A stretch of DNA of 49,398 nucleotides. Source: Clostridium sp. (GTDB lineage: Bacteria; Bacillota; Clostridia; Clostridiales; Clostridiaceae). Shown here piece after piece: positions 9,030 to 16,987 of the stretch. Each line of letters begins with the position of its first letter. Position 1 is the first letter of the stretch. The stretch is taken from NCBI GenBank assembly GCA_031292145.1, contig JARLHR010000095.1, forward strand, positions 1 through 49,398. The letters run 5' to 3'. Made by a program: the position numbers and the translations under genes. The notes below the pieces were generated by a model that saw only the letters and a list, made by a program, of their open reading frames with translations, searched no databases and was not told where the DNA came from.

Positions 9030-9070
9030 AAACAAAAACTAATACAAACTAATAAAAACAAACAAAACAT
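9030..9070 (+). promoter_or_regulatory. AAACAAAAC direct repeats downstream of the promoter
   Basis: AAACAAAAACT at 9030-9040 and AAACAAAACAT at 9060-9070, 30 bases apart, with a degenerate ACAAACTAATAA between. Same motif and same place relative to the -10 as at 7148-7186. Candidate operator. Confidence 0.5.
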
Positions 9071-9090
9071 AAAAATATTTCATGATAAAA

Positions 9091-9147
9091 CTCATAGTCG
9101 AGCGCTAAATAAAAAAGAATTAATTCTTTTTATTGGTGCTTTTTTTA
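9091..9147 (+). promoter_or_regulatory. ANTAR-like hexaloop hairpin and terminator, copy 4
   Basis: CTC-ATAGTC-GAG (9091-9102). The loop sequence differs from the other copies but keeps A at position 1 and G at position 4. AGCGCTAA (from 9101) pairs with TTGGTGCT (9133-9140), with an A/T-rich inner stem, then seven T. Confidence 0.65.
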
Positions 9148-9154
9148 TATCATA

Positions 9155-9375
9155 GAATCATGAGGCGAAGTTTTTTTATTCTTAATGAATTTGTAATGCA
9201 GTTAAATCTGTGGACATTGTGCCTCTTGATGTAAAAGGCTAATTAAATAGTTTTTGGGGTGTAAAAAGAATAAAAAATAAATCATATTCGCCTGCCAAAT
9301 TTTTCTCACATGAGTTCGAAAAGGCAGATGCGCAAAAAATCTTCGGCTCCACAGTCGCCTGCGATTTTTTACAAT
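9155..9375. repeat. Nested inverted-repeat insertion inside the leader
   Basis: CATGAGGC near 9158 pairs with GCCTCTTG near 9219. A second block has GCAAAAAATC (about 9332-9341) opposite GATTTTTTAC (about 9364-9373), with GC-rich patches (TTCGGCTCCACAGTCGCCTG) unlike the surrounding DNA. It separates two attenuators and looks inserted. No protein is supported. Confidence 0.5.
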
Positions 9376-9382
9376 TAATAAG

Positions 9383-9442
9383 TTCAATGATGAGCACAAC
9401 ATTCAATGAGGGCAATTTCTTGATTGAATAGAGTGCTTTTTT
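9383..9442 (+). promoter_or_regulatory. ANTAR-like hexaloop hairpin and terminator, copy 5
   Basis: TTC-AATGAT-GAG (9383-9394; one U-G pair, loop A1/G4 kept) overlaps AGCAC, which pairs with GTGCT (9433-9437). The inner stem is ATTCAAT/ATTGAAT, followed by six T. It is the second attenuator in the leader of the gene at 9582. Confidence 0.65.
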
Positions 9443-9581
9443 ATATTAATAAAAAATTATTTCAAGAAAGGAGACTGGGTTTAATAAAGTTTTATATTTT
9501 AAGAGTTAACTGGTTTATATAATTTTTTACTTAGATTTAATCATGTGTTTGAAGTTATAAATACTGAAAGAGGGTGATAAA

Positions 9582-10670
9582 ATGATGAAAAGATTACTTT
9601 TGGGAGTATTAATTTTGGTGTTAGGTGTTGGATTAATTACAAGTTGTAGAAAATCTCCTGATACTAAAACAATAGAAGCTGGTGTTGAAAATAAAGCAGA
9701 AAAAGTAACAATTACTGATTCGAGTGGATCTAATGTTGAGATTCCTGTGAATATTAATAATATTGCAGATGCTTGGGGGGCTCACAACGCTATTGTTGCA
9801 ATGTTGGGAGCAGGAGATAAAATATCAGCTACTACTCTCACTGAAAAGACTAAGCCATGGCTGTTTAAAGTTACGCCTGCAATGAGTAAAGCAGAACTTG
9901 CTTTTAATGTCGATGCAACAGACATAAATATGGAAGAACTTATTAAAAATAAACCAGATATTTTATTTATGTCTCAAGGAAATAAAAATATAAGTAAAAT
10001 AACAGATGTGGGTATTCCGGTTGTACAAGTTAGTTTTAAAGATTTCAATAGTTTAAAAGAATGTGTAAATTTAACAGGAAAAATACTTGGTGAAAAAGGC
10101 GAGGCAAGAGCTGAAAAATATAACTCTTATTTAGCTGAAAAATTAAAGATGGTAACTGATGAGACATCAAAAATTCCACAGGATAAAAAAATTAAAATAC
10201 TTCATTTAGCAGATTTTTCACCAATTAAAGTTGATGGGAAAGATACAATAATTGATGCGTGGATACAAGCAGCAGGTGGTATAAATGCTGCAGATTTTAG
10301 TGGTACTAAAGAGGTGACGATTGAGCAGATAATGAATTGGAATCCTGATGTTATTATTTTAAGTAGTACTGTAGGAAGTTCAGATAGGAAAAAAAGTGCT
10401 GTTGAAATGTTGAATGATGATACATGGAAAGAATTAAGTGCTGTTAGAAATGGAAAGGTATATATTAATCCTGATGGAGCATTTTCATGGGATAGATATA
10501 GTGCAGAAGAAGCTTTGCAGATTCAATGGGCAGCAAAAACTATGTATCCTAATAAATTTAAAGATATAGATATTTCTAATGAAACTAAATGGTTTTACAA
10601 AACATTTTTCAATTATGAGCTCTCAGATGATGAGGTTCAAAGAATTTTAAATGCAGAACCGCCACAATAA
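9582..10670 (+). CDS. FecB/BtuF-type ABC transporter substrate-binding lipoprotein
   Basis: 362 residues. The signal peptide ends in a lipobox (LITSC, Cys near residue 22), so the protein is anchored outside the membrane. The two-lobed PF01497-type domain starts at VTITDSSGSNVEIPVNINNI. The C-terminus has the TYKTFFNYELSDDEV-like tail typical of clostridial members (here FYKTFFNYELSDDEV). The ligand is unknown. The family binds iron-siderophores, haem or cobalamin, and some clostridial members are grouped with nitrogenase genes. It lies behind a promoter and two attenuators. No permease follows directly; the permease is four genes on, after a radical SAM gene and a binding-protein remnant. 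Confidence 0.85.
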   Translation: MMKRLLLGVLILVLGVGLITSCRKSPDTKTIEAGVENKAEKVTITDSSGSNVEIPVNINNIADAWGAHNAIVAMLGAGDKISATTLTEKTKPWLFKVTPAMSKAELAFNVDATDINMEELIKNKPDILFMSQGNKNISKITDVGIPVVQVSFKDFNSLKECVNLTGKILGEKGEARAEKYNSYLAEKLKMVTDETSKIPQDKKIKILHLADFSPIKVDGKDTIIDAWIQAAGGINAADFSGTKEVTIEQIMNWNPDVIILSSTVGSSDRKKSAVEMLNDDTWKELSAVRNGKVYINPDGAFSWDRYSAEEALQIQWAAKTMYPNKFKDIDISNETKWFYKTFFNYELSDDEVQRILNAEPPQ

Positions 10671-10738
10671 GTAGTAGAAAATAAATTTAGTGAGCATTAA
10701 CTTTTTAATAATAAAAATAAGAAATGGAGTTGAATTTT

Positions 10739-11227
10739 ATGAAAATTAGAACCGATTTTGTAACAAATAGCAGTTCAGTAAGTTATATTATTACAATGAA
10801 TTTGGACTTTATTGAATTTATGAAAAAAAAGAAACCGGAATTTTATACAGGTAATGTAAAAAGAAGCAGAATTTATAATGCAGTACGAGAAGATTTAATT
10901 GATAATGGAGAGAAAGTGAAATTGCTAGATAGGGAAGTATATTCAAAAAGATATGCGCTTATTAAAAAAAGAGATTGTAAGTATGATGATTCTTTTGATA
11001 AATCTATAGAAGAAATAGATTTTAGTGCTTTAAGTGAAGAAGAATTATGGTCATATATATATGGTGAATATTTTGTAAATGGAAGACTTTCGAATGAGCT
11101 TAAAGGTTTTGGTTCTGTTCAGGTAATAAAAGATGCTGATACATCGTTAGGAAACAATTGCGAAGGTGAAGCATGTAATTTTTGTGAAAGAACAGGAACG
11201 GAGAAATGTCACAAATTTAAAGCTTAA
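10739..11227 (+). CDS. FVTNSSS-motif protein with a Cys-rich C-terminus, function unknown
   Basis: 162 residues from the ATG at 10739 (GGAG nine bases upstream; an ATG at 10724 precedes the ribosome-binding site). The N-terminus MKIRTDFVTNSSSVSYIIT is a motif seen at the start of many otherwise different clostridial proteins. The middle is charged, with no recognised domain. The C-terminus has NNCEGEACNFCERTGTEKCH, five cysteines in 20 residues, suggesting metal or cluster binding, or residues modified by the neighbouring radical SAM enzyme. Not a standard metallothionein. It sits 35 bases before that enzyme and likely works with it. Function otherwise unknown. Confidence 0.7.
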   Translation: MKIRTDFVTNSSSVSYIITMNLDFIEFMKKKKPEFYTGNVKRSRIYNAVREDLIDNGEKVKLLDREVYSKRYALIKKRDCKYDDSFDKSIEEIDFSALSEEELWSYIYGEYFVNGRLSNELKGFGSVQVIKDADTSLGNNCEGEACNFCERTGTEKCHKFKA

Positions 11228-11262
11228 CTAAACTTAATGAATATACTATTGGAGGTGTGAAT

Positions 11263-12288
11263 ATGAAGATTAGAAGACATAGTAAAGATTACAACTTTTT
11301 TGGTGATACAGAAACAGGTTTAACAATGAGGTGGGGAGATTCAATTAATACTAATCCAGAGTATGCACCTTGGCCAGAACTTGCGGATATATCAATTAGC
11401 AATCACTGTACTAAGGGATGCGAATTTTGTTATAAAGGAAGTACTAATAATAACTCTTTCATGACGATTGAACAATATGAGCATGTTTTATCCTCTTTAC
11501 AAAGTGAGAAGTGGGGGAATGTATTTCAAGTTGCTTTGGGTGGAGGTGAGCCATTAGAGCATCCGAATTTTATAGATATAATTAATATAACAAATGAAAA
11601 AGGAATTGTAGCAAATTTCACAACTAATGGAATACATTTGAATGAAGATATAGTTAATAATATAAAAAATAAAATTGGAGCTGTTGCAATATCTGTTAAT
11701 AAAATAGAAGAATTAAACACTGATAAAATGAAACTTCTTATGGATGCTGGTATAAAGACTAATATTCATTTTGTTTTAGATAATAGATCTATATATGAAG
11801 GGATTGATATTCTTTCAGGAAAATATAATGACCTGTTGAAAGGTGTGAATGGAGTAATTTTTCTTACATATAAGCCGAAAGGCAGAGCAGGCTTAGATAA
11901 ATGCTTAGATATGGATGATGTGCTTAATAAATTTATAAGCTTAATTGATAGTAATATGGCAAGTGTAAGAATAGGATTTGATGCTTGTTTTGTACCATTA
12001 TTAATGAAGGATACAAAAGTTAATGTTGATTATATTGATTCTTGTGAATGTGGATTTTTTTCTGTATATATTGACGAAGAAATGAATGTTCAGCCATGTT
12101 CTTTTGCTAATGATGATAGATTTTCATATAATCTTAAAAATTACGACTTTAATGATATTTGGACAAATAAATATAGTTCTTACAGAAACGATATAATGCA
12201 AAACAACTGCAAAAATGAATGTACAAACAAATCAAATTGCAGGGGAAAATGTGTTTATTATGATTCAATAGCGTTTTGTTATATTTAA
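11263..12288 (+). CDS. Radical SAM/SPASM-type enzyme
   Basis: 341 residues. The radical SAM motif is CTKGCEFCYKG (CxxxCxxC near residue 50), followed by GGGEPLEHP, the usual SAM-binding glycine motif. The C-terminus has a SPASM-like set of cysteines (SCECGFF, PCSFAND, then CKNECTNKSNCRGKCVYY) for auxiliary [4Fe-4S] clusters. SPASM enzymes commonly modify ribosomally made peptides or proteins. The start is ATG 11263 after GGAGG; an upstream GTG lies on the ribosome-binding site. Its partner is probably the FVTNSSS-motif protein just upstream. Placement inside a metal-uptake locus suggests maturation of a metal-binding peptide or protein, but no substrate is shown. Confidence 0.8.
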   Translation: MKIRRHSKDYNFFGDTETGLTMRWGDSINTNPEYAPWPELADISISNHCTKGCEFCYKGSTNNNSFMTIEQYEHVLSSLQSEKWGNVFQVALGGGEPLEHPNFIDIINITNEKGIVANFTTNGIHLNEDIVNNIKNKIGAVAISVNKIEELNTDKMKLLMDAGIKTNIHFVLDNRSIYEGIDILSGKYNDLLKGVNGVIFLTYKPKGRAGLDKCLDMDDVLNKFISLIDSNMASVRIGFDACFVPLLMKDTKVNVDYIDSCECGFFSVYIDEEMNVQPCSFANDDRFSYNLKNYDFNDIWTNKYSSYRNDIMQNNCKNECTNKSNCRGKCVYYDSIAFCYI

Positions 12289-12308
12289 AACGGATTGCAA
12301 AGGAGGGA

Positions 12309-12598
12309 TGTTATAATAGCTAATACTAAGGATGCTTATGATTATAATGGATAAATCTAATGGCAGTCAATGGCAGGATGTTAATGCTGTGAAAAATAAT
12401 AGACCAAAAGGAACTTATCTTTGGCCAGTAAAGAGTGCTGAAGGTGCACTGCAGCCTTTGTGGTTGGGCAAAATATTACATCCAGATTTGTTTGAAGATT
12501 TAGATATGAACCAAAAAGTTAAAGAGTTTTATAAAACATATTATAATTATGACCTAAGTGAAAAGGAACTAGATGATATTATGAATCCTAAGTCATAA
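12309..12598 (+). pseudogene. Frameshifted C-terminal remnant of a FecB-type binding protein
   Basis: Reading from 12310, one frame gives VIIANTKDAYDYNG then a stop. A +1 shift near 12350 continues as SQWQDVNAVKNNRPKGTYLW and so on to FYKTYYNYDLSEKELDDIMN. Together this aligns with the last third of the binding proteins at 9582 and 14661. A perfect ribosome-binding site (AAGGAGGG) stands before an ATG followed at once by stop codons. The 88-residue frame from 12332 has no ribosome-binding site at a usable distance. This is debris of a fourth binding protein, lost by deletion and frameshift. Confidence 0.75.
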
Positions 12599-12609
12599 TC
12601 TACAATAAT

Positions 12610-12662
12610 CTCAATGGGGAGTGCTATTAAAAAAGAAAGTTTCTTTTTAATAGTGCTTTTTT
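12610..12662 (+). promoter_or_regulatory. ANTAR-like hexaloop hairpin and terminator, copy 6
   Basis: CTC-AATGGG-GAG (12610-12621), loop A1/G4. The terminator is AGTGCTATTAAAAAAGAAA against TTTCTTTTTAATAGTGCT, then TTTTTT. It separates the first binding-protein/radical SAM group from the permease group, so downstream transport genes are probably expressed only on readthrough. Confidence 0.65.
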
Positions 12663-12702
12663 ATTAAATAAAAATAGTTTGTGTTAGGGAGTGACAATAT
12701 TA

Positions 12703-13782
12703 ATGGTTAATGAATTAAGTACAAATAAAAGTGAAAAAAGACAAATTATTATGGATATATTCAGAAATGTAAAAGGTAAGAGTTCAATTTTGTTAGTTTT
12801 ATTAGCGGTTCTTATATCAGCTATTCTCTTTTCTTTTACAATTGGCAGATATTCAGTTACATTAAATCAGTTCTTTGAAATCATTAGATGTAAAATTTTT
12901 GGAGGTACTGTAAATTGGCCTGAATCTGTTTCAACTGTATTGTTTAAGATAAGAATCCCCAGGATTTTCATAGCAGTTATAATAGGTGCTGCTTTAGCTA
13001 TTGCAGGAGTAGCGTATCAAGGTTTGTTTAAAAATCCTATGGTATCGCCAGATATATTGGGAGCATCATCTGGTGCAGGATATGGTGCCGCAATTGCAAT
13101 TTTATTATCTTTTGGTTCATCTGGAATTCAAATATCAGCATTTCTTTTTGGATTAGCTGCAGTATTAATTACAATTATAATAAGCAAATGTGTAGCTAGA
13201 TCAAATAATAACATTTTGGCATTGGTATTAACTGGAATGGTAGTTAATACATTGTTTTCATCATTTACATCCATTACTAAATATTTAGCCTACACTGATG
13301 ATAAGCTTCCAGCAATAACATTTTGGTTAATGGGTGGTCTTTCGGCAGTAAGTTTGAAGGATTTGTTAATAATTTTATTTCCTTTTATTTTGGGTATAAC
13401 TCCATTAATTTTGATAAGATGGAAATTAAATGTTCTTTCCTTTGGAGAAGAAGAAGCTCAAGGACTTGGGATAGATACTGGCAAAATAAGAGGAATAACA
13501 ATATTGTGTTCAACTCTTCTTACTGCATCAGCTGTGTCGGTTGGAGGGATGATTGGTTGGATAGGACTTATAATACCTCACATAGCAAGACTTATAGTAG
13601 GTCCTAATTATAAAGTATTACTGCCAGCTTCTGCACTTATTGGAGGGGCATTTTTATTAATAGTTGACGATGTTGCGCGTTGTCTGTTTAGTATAGAAAT
13701 TCCTATAGGCATATTAACTTCAATAATAGGAGCGCCATTTTTCCTATATTTATTATTTAAAGAGAGGAGAGGAAAAGAATGA
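12703..13782 (+). CDS. FecCD-family ABC transporter permease, paralog 1
   Basis: 359-residue polytopic membrane protein of the BtuC/FecCD type. Motifs include RIPRIFIAVIIGAALAIAGV, YQGLFKNPMVSPDILGASSG and GMIGWIGLIIPHIARLIVG. It forms the membrane pore of an importer for chelated metal. The ATG at 12703 is preferred; the upstream GTG at 12691 lies against the GGGAG ribosome-binding site. The stop overlaps the ATPase start by four bases, showing coupling. A close paralog is at 16988. Confidence 0.9.
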   Translation: MVNELSTNKSEKRQIIMDIFRNVKGKSSILLVLLAVLISAILFSFTIGRYSVTLNQFFEIIRCKIFGGTVNWPESVSTVLFKIRIPRIFIAVIIGAALAIAGVAYQGLFKNPMVSPDILGASSGAGYGAAIAILLSFGSSGIQISAFLFGLAAVLITIIISKCVARSNNNILALVLTGMVVNTLFSSFTSITKYLAYTDDKLPAITFWLMGGLSAVSLKDLLIILFPFILGITPLILIRWKLNVLSFGEEEAQGLGIDTGKIRGITILCSTLLTASAVSVGGMIGWIGLIIPHIARLIVGPNYKVLLPASALIGGAFLLIVDDVARCLFSIEIPIGILTSIIGAPFFLYLLFKERRGKE

Positions 13783-14561
13783 AGATGGAAATTAAAGATA
13801 TAGTATGTGGTTATGGAAATAGAAAAGTGGTTAATGGGATTTCCATAAGTATTTCTTCTGGAGAAATATTATGTTTGCTTGGACCTAATGGAGTTGGGAA
13901 AACTACGCTTTTTAAAAGTTTATTAGGATTTTTGAAAATAAAGAGTGGAAAGGTATTAATTGATGGGGAAGACATAACAAAGTGGACTAGAAAAAGGCTG
14001 GCTAAATCAGTTGGATATGTTCCTCAAGCTCATAATTCATATTTTGAATTTAAAGTTTTAGATGTTGTTGTTATGGGTCGTGCAGCTTATATTGGATCGA
14101 TGTCATCCCCATCTAAAAACGATATTGAAATAGCTGAAGAATCCTTAAAGTCGTTAGGAATATACTTTTTGAAAGACAGAATATATACAGAAATTAGTGG
14201 GGGAGAAAGGCAGATGGTATTATTGGCTAGAGCGCTTACGCAACAGCCTAAGATATTAATTATGGATGAACCAACTTCGAACTTAGATTATGGAAACCAA
14301 GTGAGATTATTGCAGCAAGTTAATGAATTGGCAAAAAAAGGGCTAGCTATTATAATGACAACCCATTCTCCAGATCATGCGTTTCTTTGTTCATCAAAGG
14401 TAGCACTTTTAGAAAGAAATAATAAATTTAGAGTTGGTTCTGTTAATGATATTGTAACAGAAAGAAATCTAAAAGAGGCTTATGGAGTTAATGTAAGCAT
14501 AGTCAAGACTATAGGAAGCAATGGGGAAGAAATAAGTACATGTGTACCGTTGTTAAATTAA
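13779..14561 (+). CDS. ABC transporter ATP-binding protein (FecE/BtuD type)
   Basis: 260 residues. Walker A is GPNGVGKTT, signature EISGGERQM, Walker B LIMDEPTSNLD, switch histidine in TTHSPDH. It is the only ATPase in the locus, although there are two permeases and three intact binding proteins, so it may energise both. It overlaps the permease at 12703 by four bases and has GAGAGGAG upstream. Confidence 0.92.
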   Translation: MKMEIKDIVCGYGNRKVVNGISISISSGEILCLLGPNGVGKTTLFKSLLGFLKIKSGKVLIDGEDITKWTRKRLAKSVGYVPQAHNSYFEFKVLDVVVMGRAAYIGSMSSPSKNDIEIAEESLKSLGIYFLKDRIYTEISGGERQMVLLARALTQQPKILIMDEPTSNLDYGNQVRLLQQVNELAKKGLAIIMTTHSPDHAFLCSSKVALLERNNKFRVGSVNDIVTERNLKEAYGVNVSIVKTIGSNGEEISTCVPLLN

Positions 14562-14660
14562 GCTTTTTATCAGATGTTTTTTATTTCCTAAATACTTGAA
14601 ATTTATTAAGCAATACAAGGAGTTTCATAGTTAAGTAGATAATTGAAGGGAGTGATTAAA

Positions 14661-15731
14661 TTGAAAAATAAAATTATTAATAAGATGAGTTTTATACTAA
14701 TTCTAATTTTAATGGTGTCATTTTATGGTTGTGAGCAGGTAAAAAAATCTTATACTAAAGAAAACAGTGTTGAATCAAGCAAAGTAAGCAATGAAATTAC
14801 TGATATGTCAGGCAAAAAAATAGAATTAAAGAATGAAATTAATAAAATATCCTGTATACATCCTATTGCTGCACATATGGTATGGCGATTAGCACCAAAT
14901 AAATTAGTTAATACTGATATCCAATTTGTTACGAGATTAGATCTTATGCCTGAAAAAGAAATTGAAAGACTAAAAAAATTACCTGTATTTAATACATATA
15001 GTGAAGGCATAGATACAGAAGCCGCATTAAATATTAATCCAGATTGTTTGATAACTATGACAAAGGATCCCAATAAAGATAATTATCAAGAAAAATTAGG
15101 TGATATTCCAATTATTAAGTTATCAAAAGATACATTACAAGATTATGGCAAGTCTTTCAAAATTATAGGTCAAGTTGTTGGTAATGAAAAGGAAGGAAAT
15201 GAGTTAGCAGATTATTGGAGTCAAACCTTTGATAAAGTGGAAAAGGAGGTAGATAAGGTTAAACCTGCTAACAAAATCAGAATATATTATGCTCAGGAAA
15301 AAGCAAATTGTACAGTTGGACCTAAAACAATAATGGCATCTATTATTGGATATGTTGGAGGAGAAAATTTTTATGACACGCATGAAATATCTTCTTCTCA
15401 AGTACAAAATGAGTCAATAGAAACAAACCTGGAAGACATTGTTATGTGGAATCCTGAAATAATAATAGCTAAAAACCAAAAAGCGTATGATGATATAATG
15501 TCAAACCCAGCTTGGGCACAAGTAGATGCAGTTAAAAATAAAAAAGTTTATGTTACAAAGAAATATTCAATGCTTGATAGAATTCAATCTATAATGGGCC
15601 TTATGTGGACTGCAAAAACAGTTTATCCAAATATAAATCTAGATTTTGAAAAAGAAATGAAAGAATTTTATTCAAAAGTTTATTTATGTGATGATATCTC
15701 AAAAGAAACTATAGATACCCCGACAGATTAA
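14661..15731 (+). CDS. FecB-type substrate-binding lipoprotein, paralog 2
   Basis: 356 residues from a TTG start eight bases after GGGAGTGA. The in-frame TTG at 14643 lies upstream of the ribosome-binding site. Lipobox VSFYGC. The mature part begins with EITDMSGKKIELKNEINKIS, the PF01497 opening, and ends with a shortened FYSKVYLCDDIS tail. It has insertions not shared with the paralog at 15844. Ligand unknown. It probably delivers to the upstream permease. Confidence 0.85.
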   Translation: MKNKIINKMSFILILILMVSFYGCEQVKKSYTKENSVESSKVSNEITDMSGKKIELKNEINKISCIHPIAAHMVWRLAPNKLVNTDIQFVTRLDLMPEKEIERLKKLPVFNTYSEGIDTEAALNINPDCLITMTKDPNKDNYQEKLGDIPIIKLSKDTLQDYGKSFKIIGQVVGNEKEGNELADYWSQTFDKVEKEVDKVKPANKIRIYYAQEKANCTVGPKTIMASIIGYVGGENFYDTHEISSSQVQNESIETNLEDIVMWNPEIIIAKNQKAYDDIMSNPAWAQVDAVKNKKVYVTKKYSMLDRIQSIMGLMWTAKTVYPNINLDFEKEMKEFYSKVYLCDDISKETIDTPTD

Positions 15732-15843
15732 CATTAATTATATATTCAGAGTTATTTGAAAATCTGGATATAAAGAAGATTGATATGAAGTTTTGTAATA
15801 ATGATAAAAATCAAATAAATGATAGTAAAGGAAGTGTATATTT

Positions 15844-16950
15844 ATGAAAAATAATATTAGTATCAAATTTAAAAGTATTGTTATTAAAATAATATGTGCA
15901 ATTACATGTCTATTTCTATTTGCAGGATGTAGTAAAACATCACAAGAAAAAATAACTGAAAATAAGGAATTCTCGACTAAAGAAGTTACTGATATGTCAG
16001 GAAGGAAAGTTACAATACCAACAAAGGTTGAAAAGGTGGTATCGCTTAGTAATAATACTACAGTAGATTTATATACTTTAGCCCCTGACAAATTAGTAGG
16101 TTTAAGTTTTTCTCCAAAAGCAGAAGCTAAAAAATACCTAAATGATAAATTTTTTAATAGCCCTGTTATTGGTACAACCTCTGATAAAAAACTTGATTAT
16201 GAAAGTGTTTTAAAATTGAAACCTGATTTAATTGTATGTTCTGATGAAGATGAAGTATATCCAGCAGACGATCTTCAAGAACAATTAAAAATTCCAGTTG
16301 TAAAGGTATCAACAGACTTAGAATCTACTGATAAAGTTTATGAATTTTTAGGAGAATGCCTAGGAGAGCAGCAACGCGGAAAAGAACTTGCAGATTATTC
16401 AAGGAAAACTATTGATAATATAAAATCTCTTGTGAAAAAAATACCTGAGGATAAAAAGGTAAAGGTATATTATGCTGAAGGTGGAACAGGACTTCAAACT
16501 GATATTTCAGGTAATGTACATACTGAAGTATTGGATTTAGTACAAGGCAAAAACGTTGCAGATATAACTGAAGAAAAGGTTGGTTCTATGGCTAGTGTAT
16601 CAATGGAGCAAGTTTTATCTTGGAATCCAGATGTCATTTTAGAAGGTGCTACAGCGGTTAAAGGGGGCTTCTTTAAGAATGTGTATAATGATCAAAAATG
16701 GGCTAATGTAAAAGCTGTAAAATATAAAAAGGTATATGAAATTCCAGCGTTGCCATTTAATTTCTTTGATAGGCCACCTTCAGCCACAAGAATAATTGGA
16801 ATAGAATGGTTAGCAAATTTATTATATCCTGACTACGTAAAGTTAGATATAAATACAGAAATAAAGAATTTCTATAAAACTTTTTATAATTATAATTTAA
16901 CTGATGATGAAGTTGAAGAGTTATTGAATAATGCTGAATTAAATAAGTAA
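15844..16950 (+). CDS. FecB-type substrate-binding lipoprotein, paralog 3
   Basis: 368 residues. Signal peptide with lipobox FLFAGC. Domain opening EVTDMSGRKVTIPTKVEKVV, then a two-lobed fold and the tail NFYKTFYNYNLTDDEVEELL. The RBS GGAAGTG precedes the ATG. It is directly followed (37 bases) by the second permease, so it probably pairs with that one. Three binding proteins on two permeases suggests several related ligands, perhaps different metal chelates. Confidence 0.87.
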   Translation: MKNNISIKFKSIVIKIICAITCLFLFAGCSKTSQEKITENKEFSTKEVTDMSGRKVTIPTKVEKVVSLSNNTTVDLYTLAPDKLVGLSFSPKAEAKKYLNDKFFNSPVIGTTSDKKLDYESVLKLKPDLIVCSDEDEVYPADDLQEQLKIPVVKVSTDLESTDKVYEFLGECLGEQQRGKELADYSRKTIDNIKSLVKKIPEDKKVKVYYAEGGTGLQTDISGNVHTEVLDLVQGKNVADITEEKVGSMASVSMEQVLSWNPDVILEGATAVKGGFFKNVYNDQKWANVKAVKYKKVYEIPALPFNFFDRPPSATRIIGIEWLANLLYPDYVKLDINTEIKNFYKTFYNYNLTDDEVEELLNNAELNK

Positions 16951-16987
16951 AAGTTAAATTTTAATTTAAAAATTTGTTATTAAAGGA

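Noticed and set aside
9030-9070. CRISPR repeats
   Set aside because: Only two or three short AT-rich repeats with tiny spacers; no cas genes.
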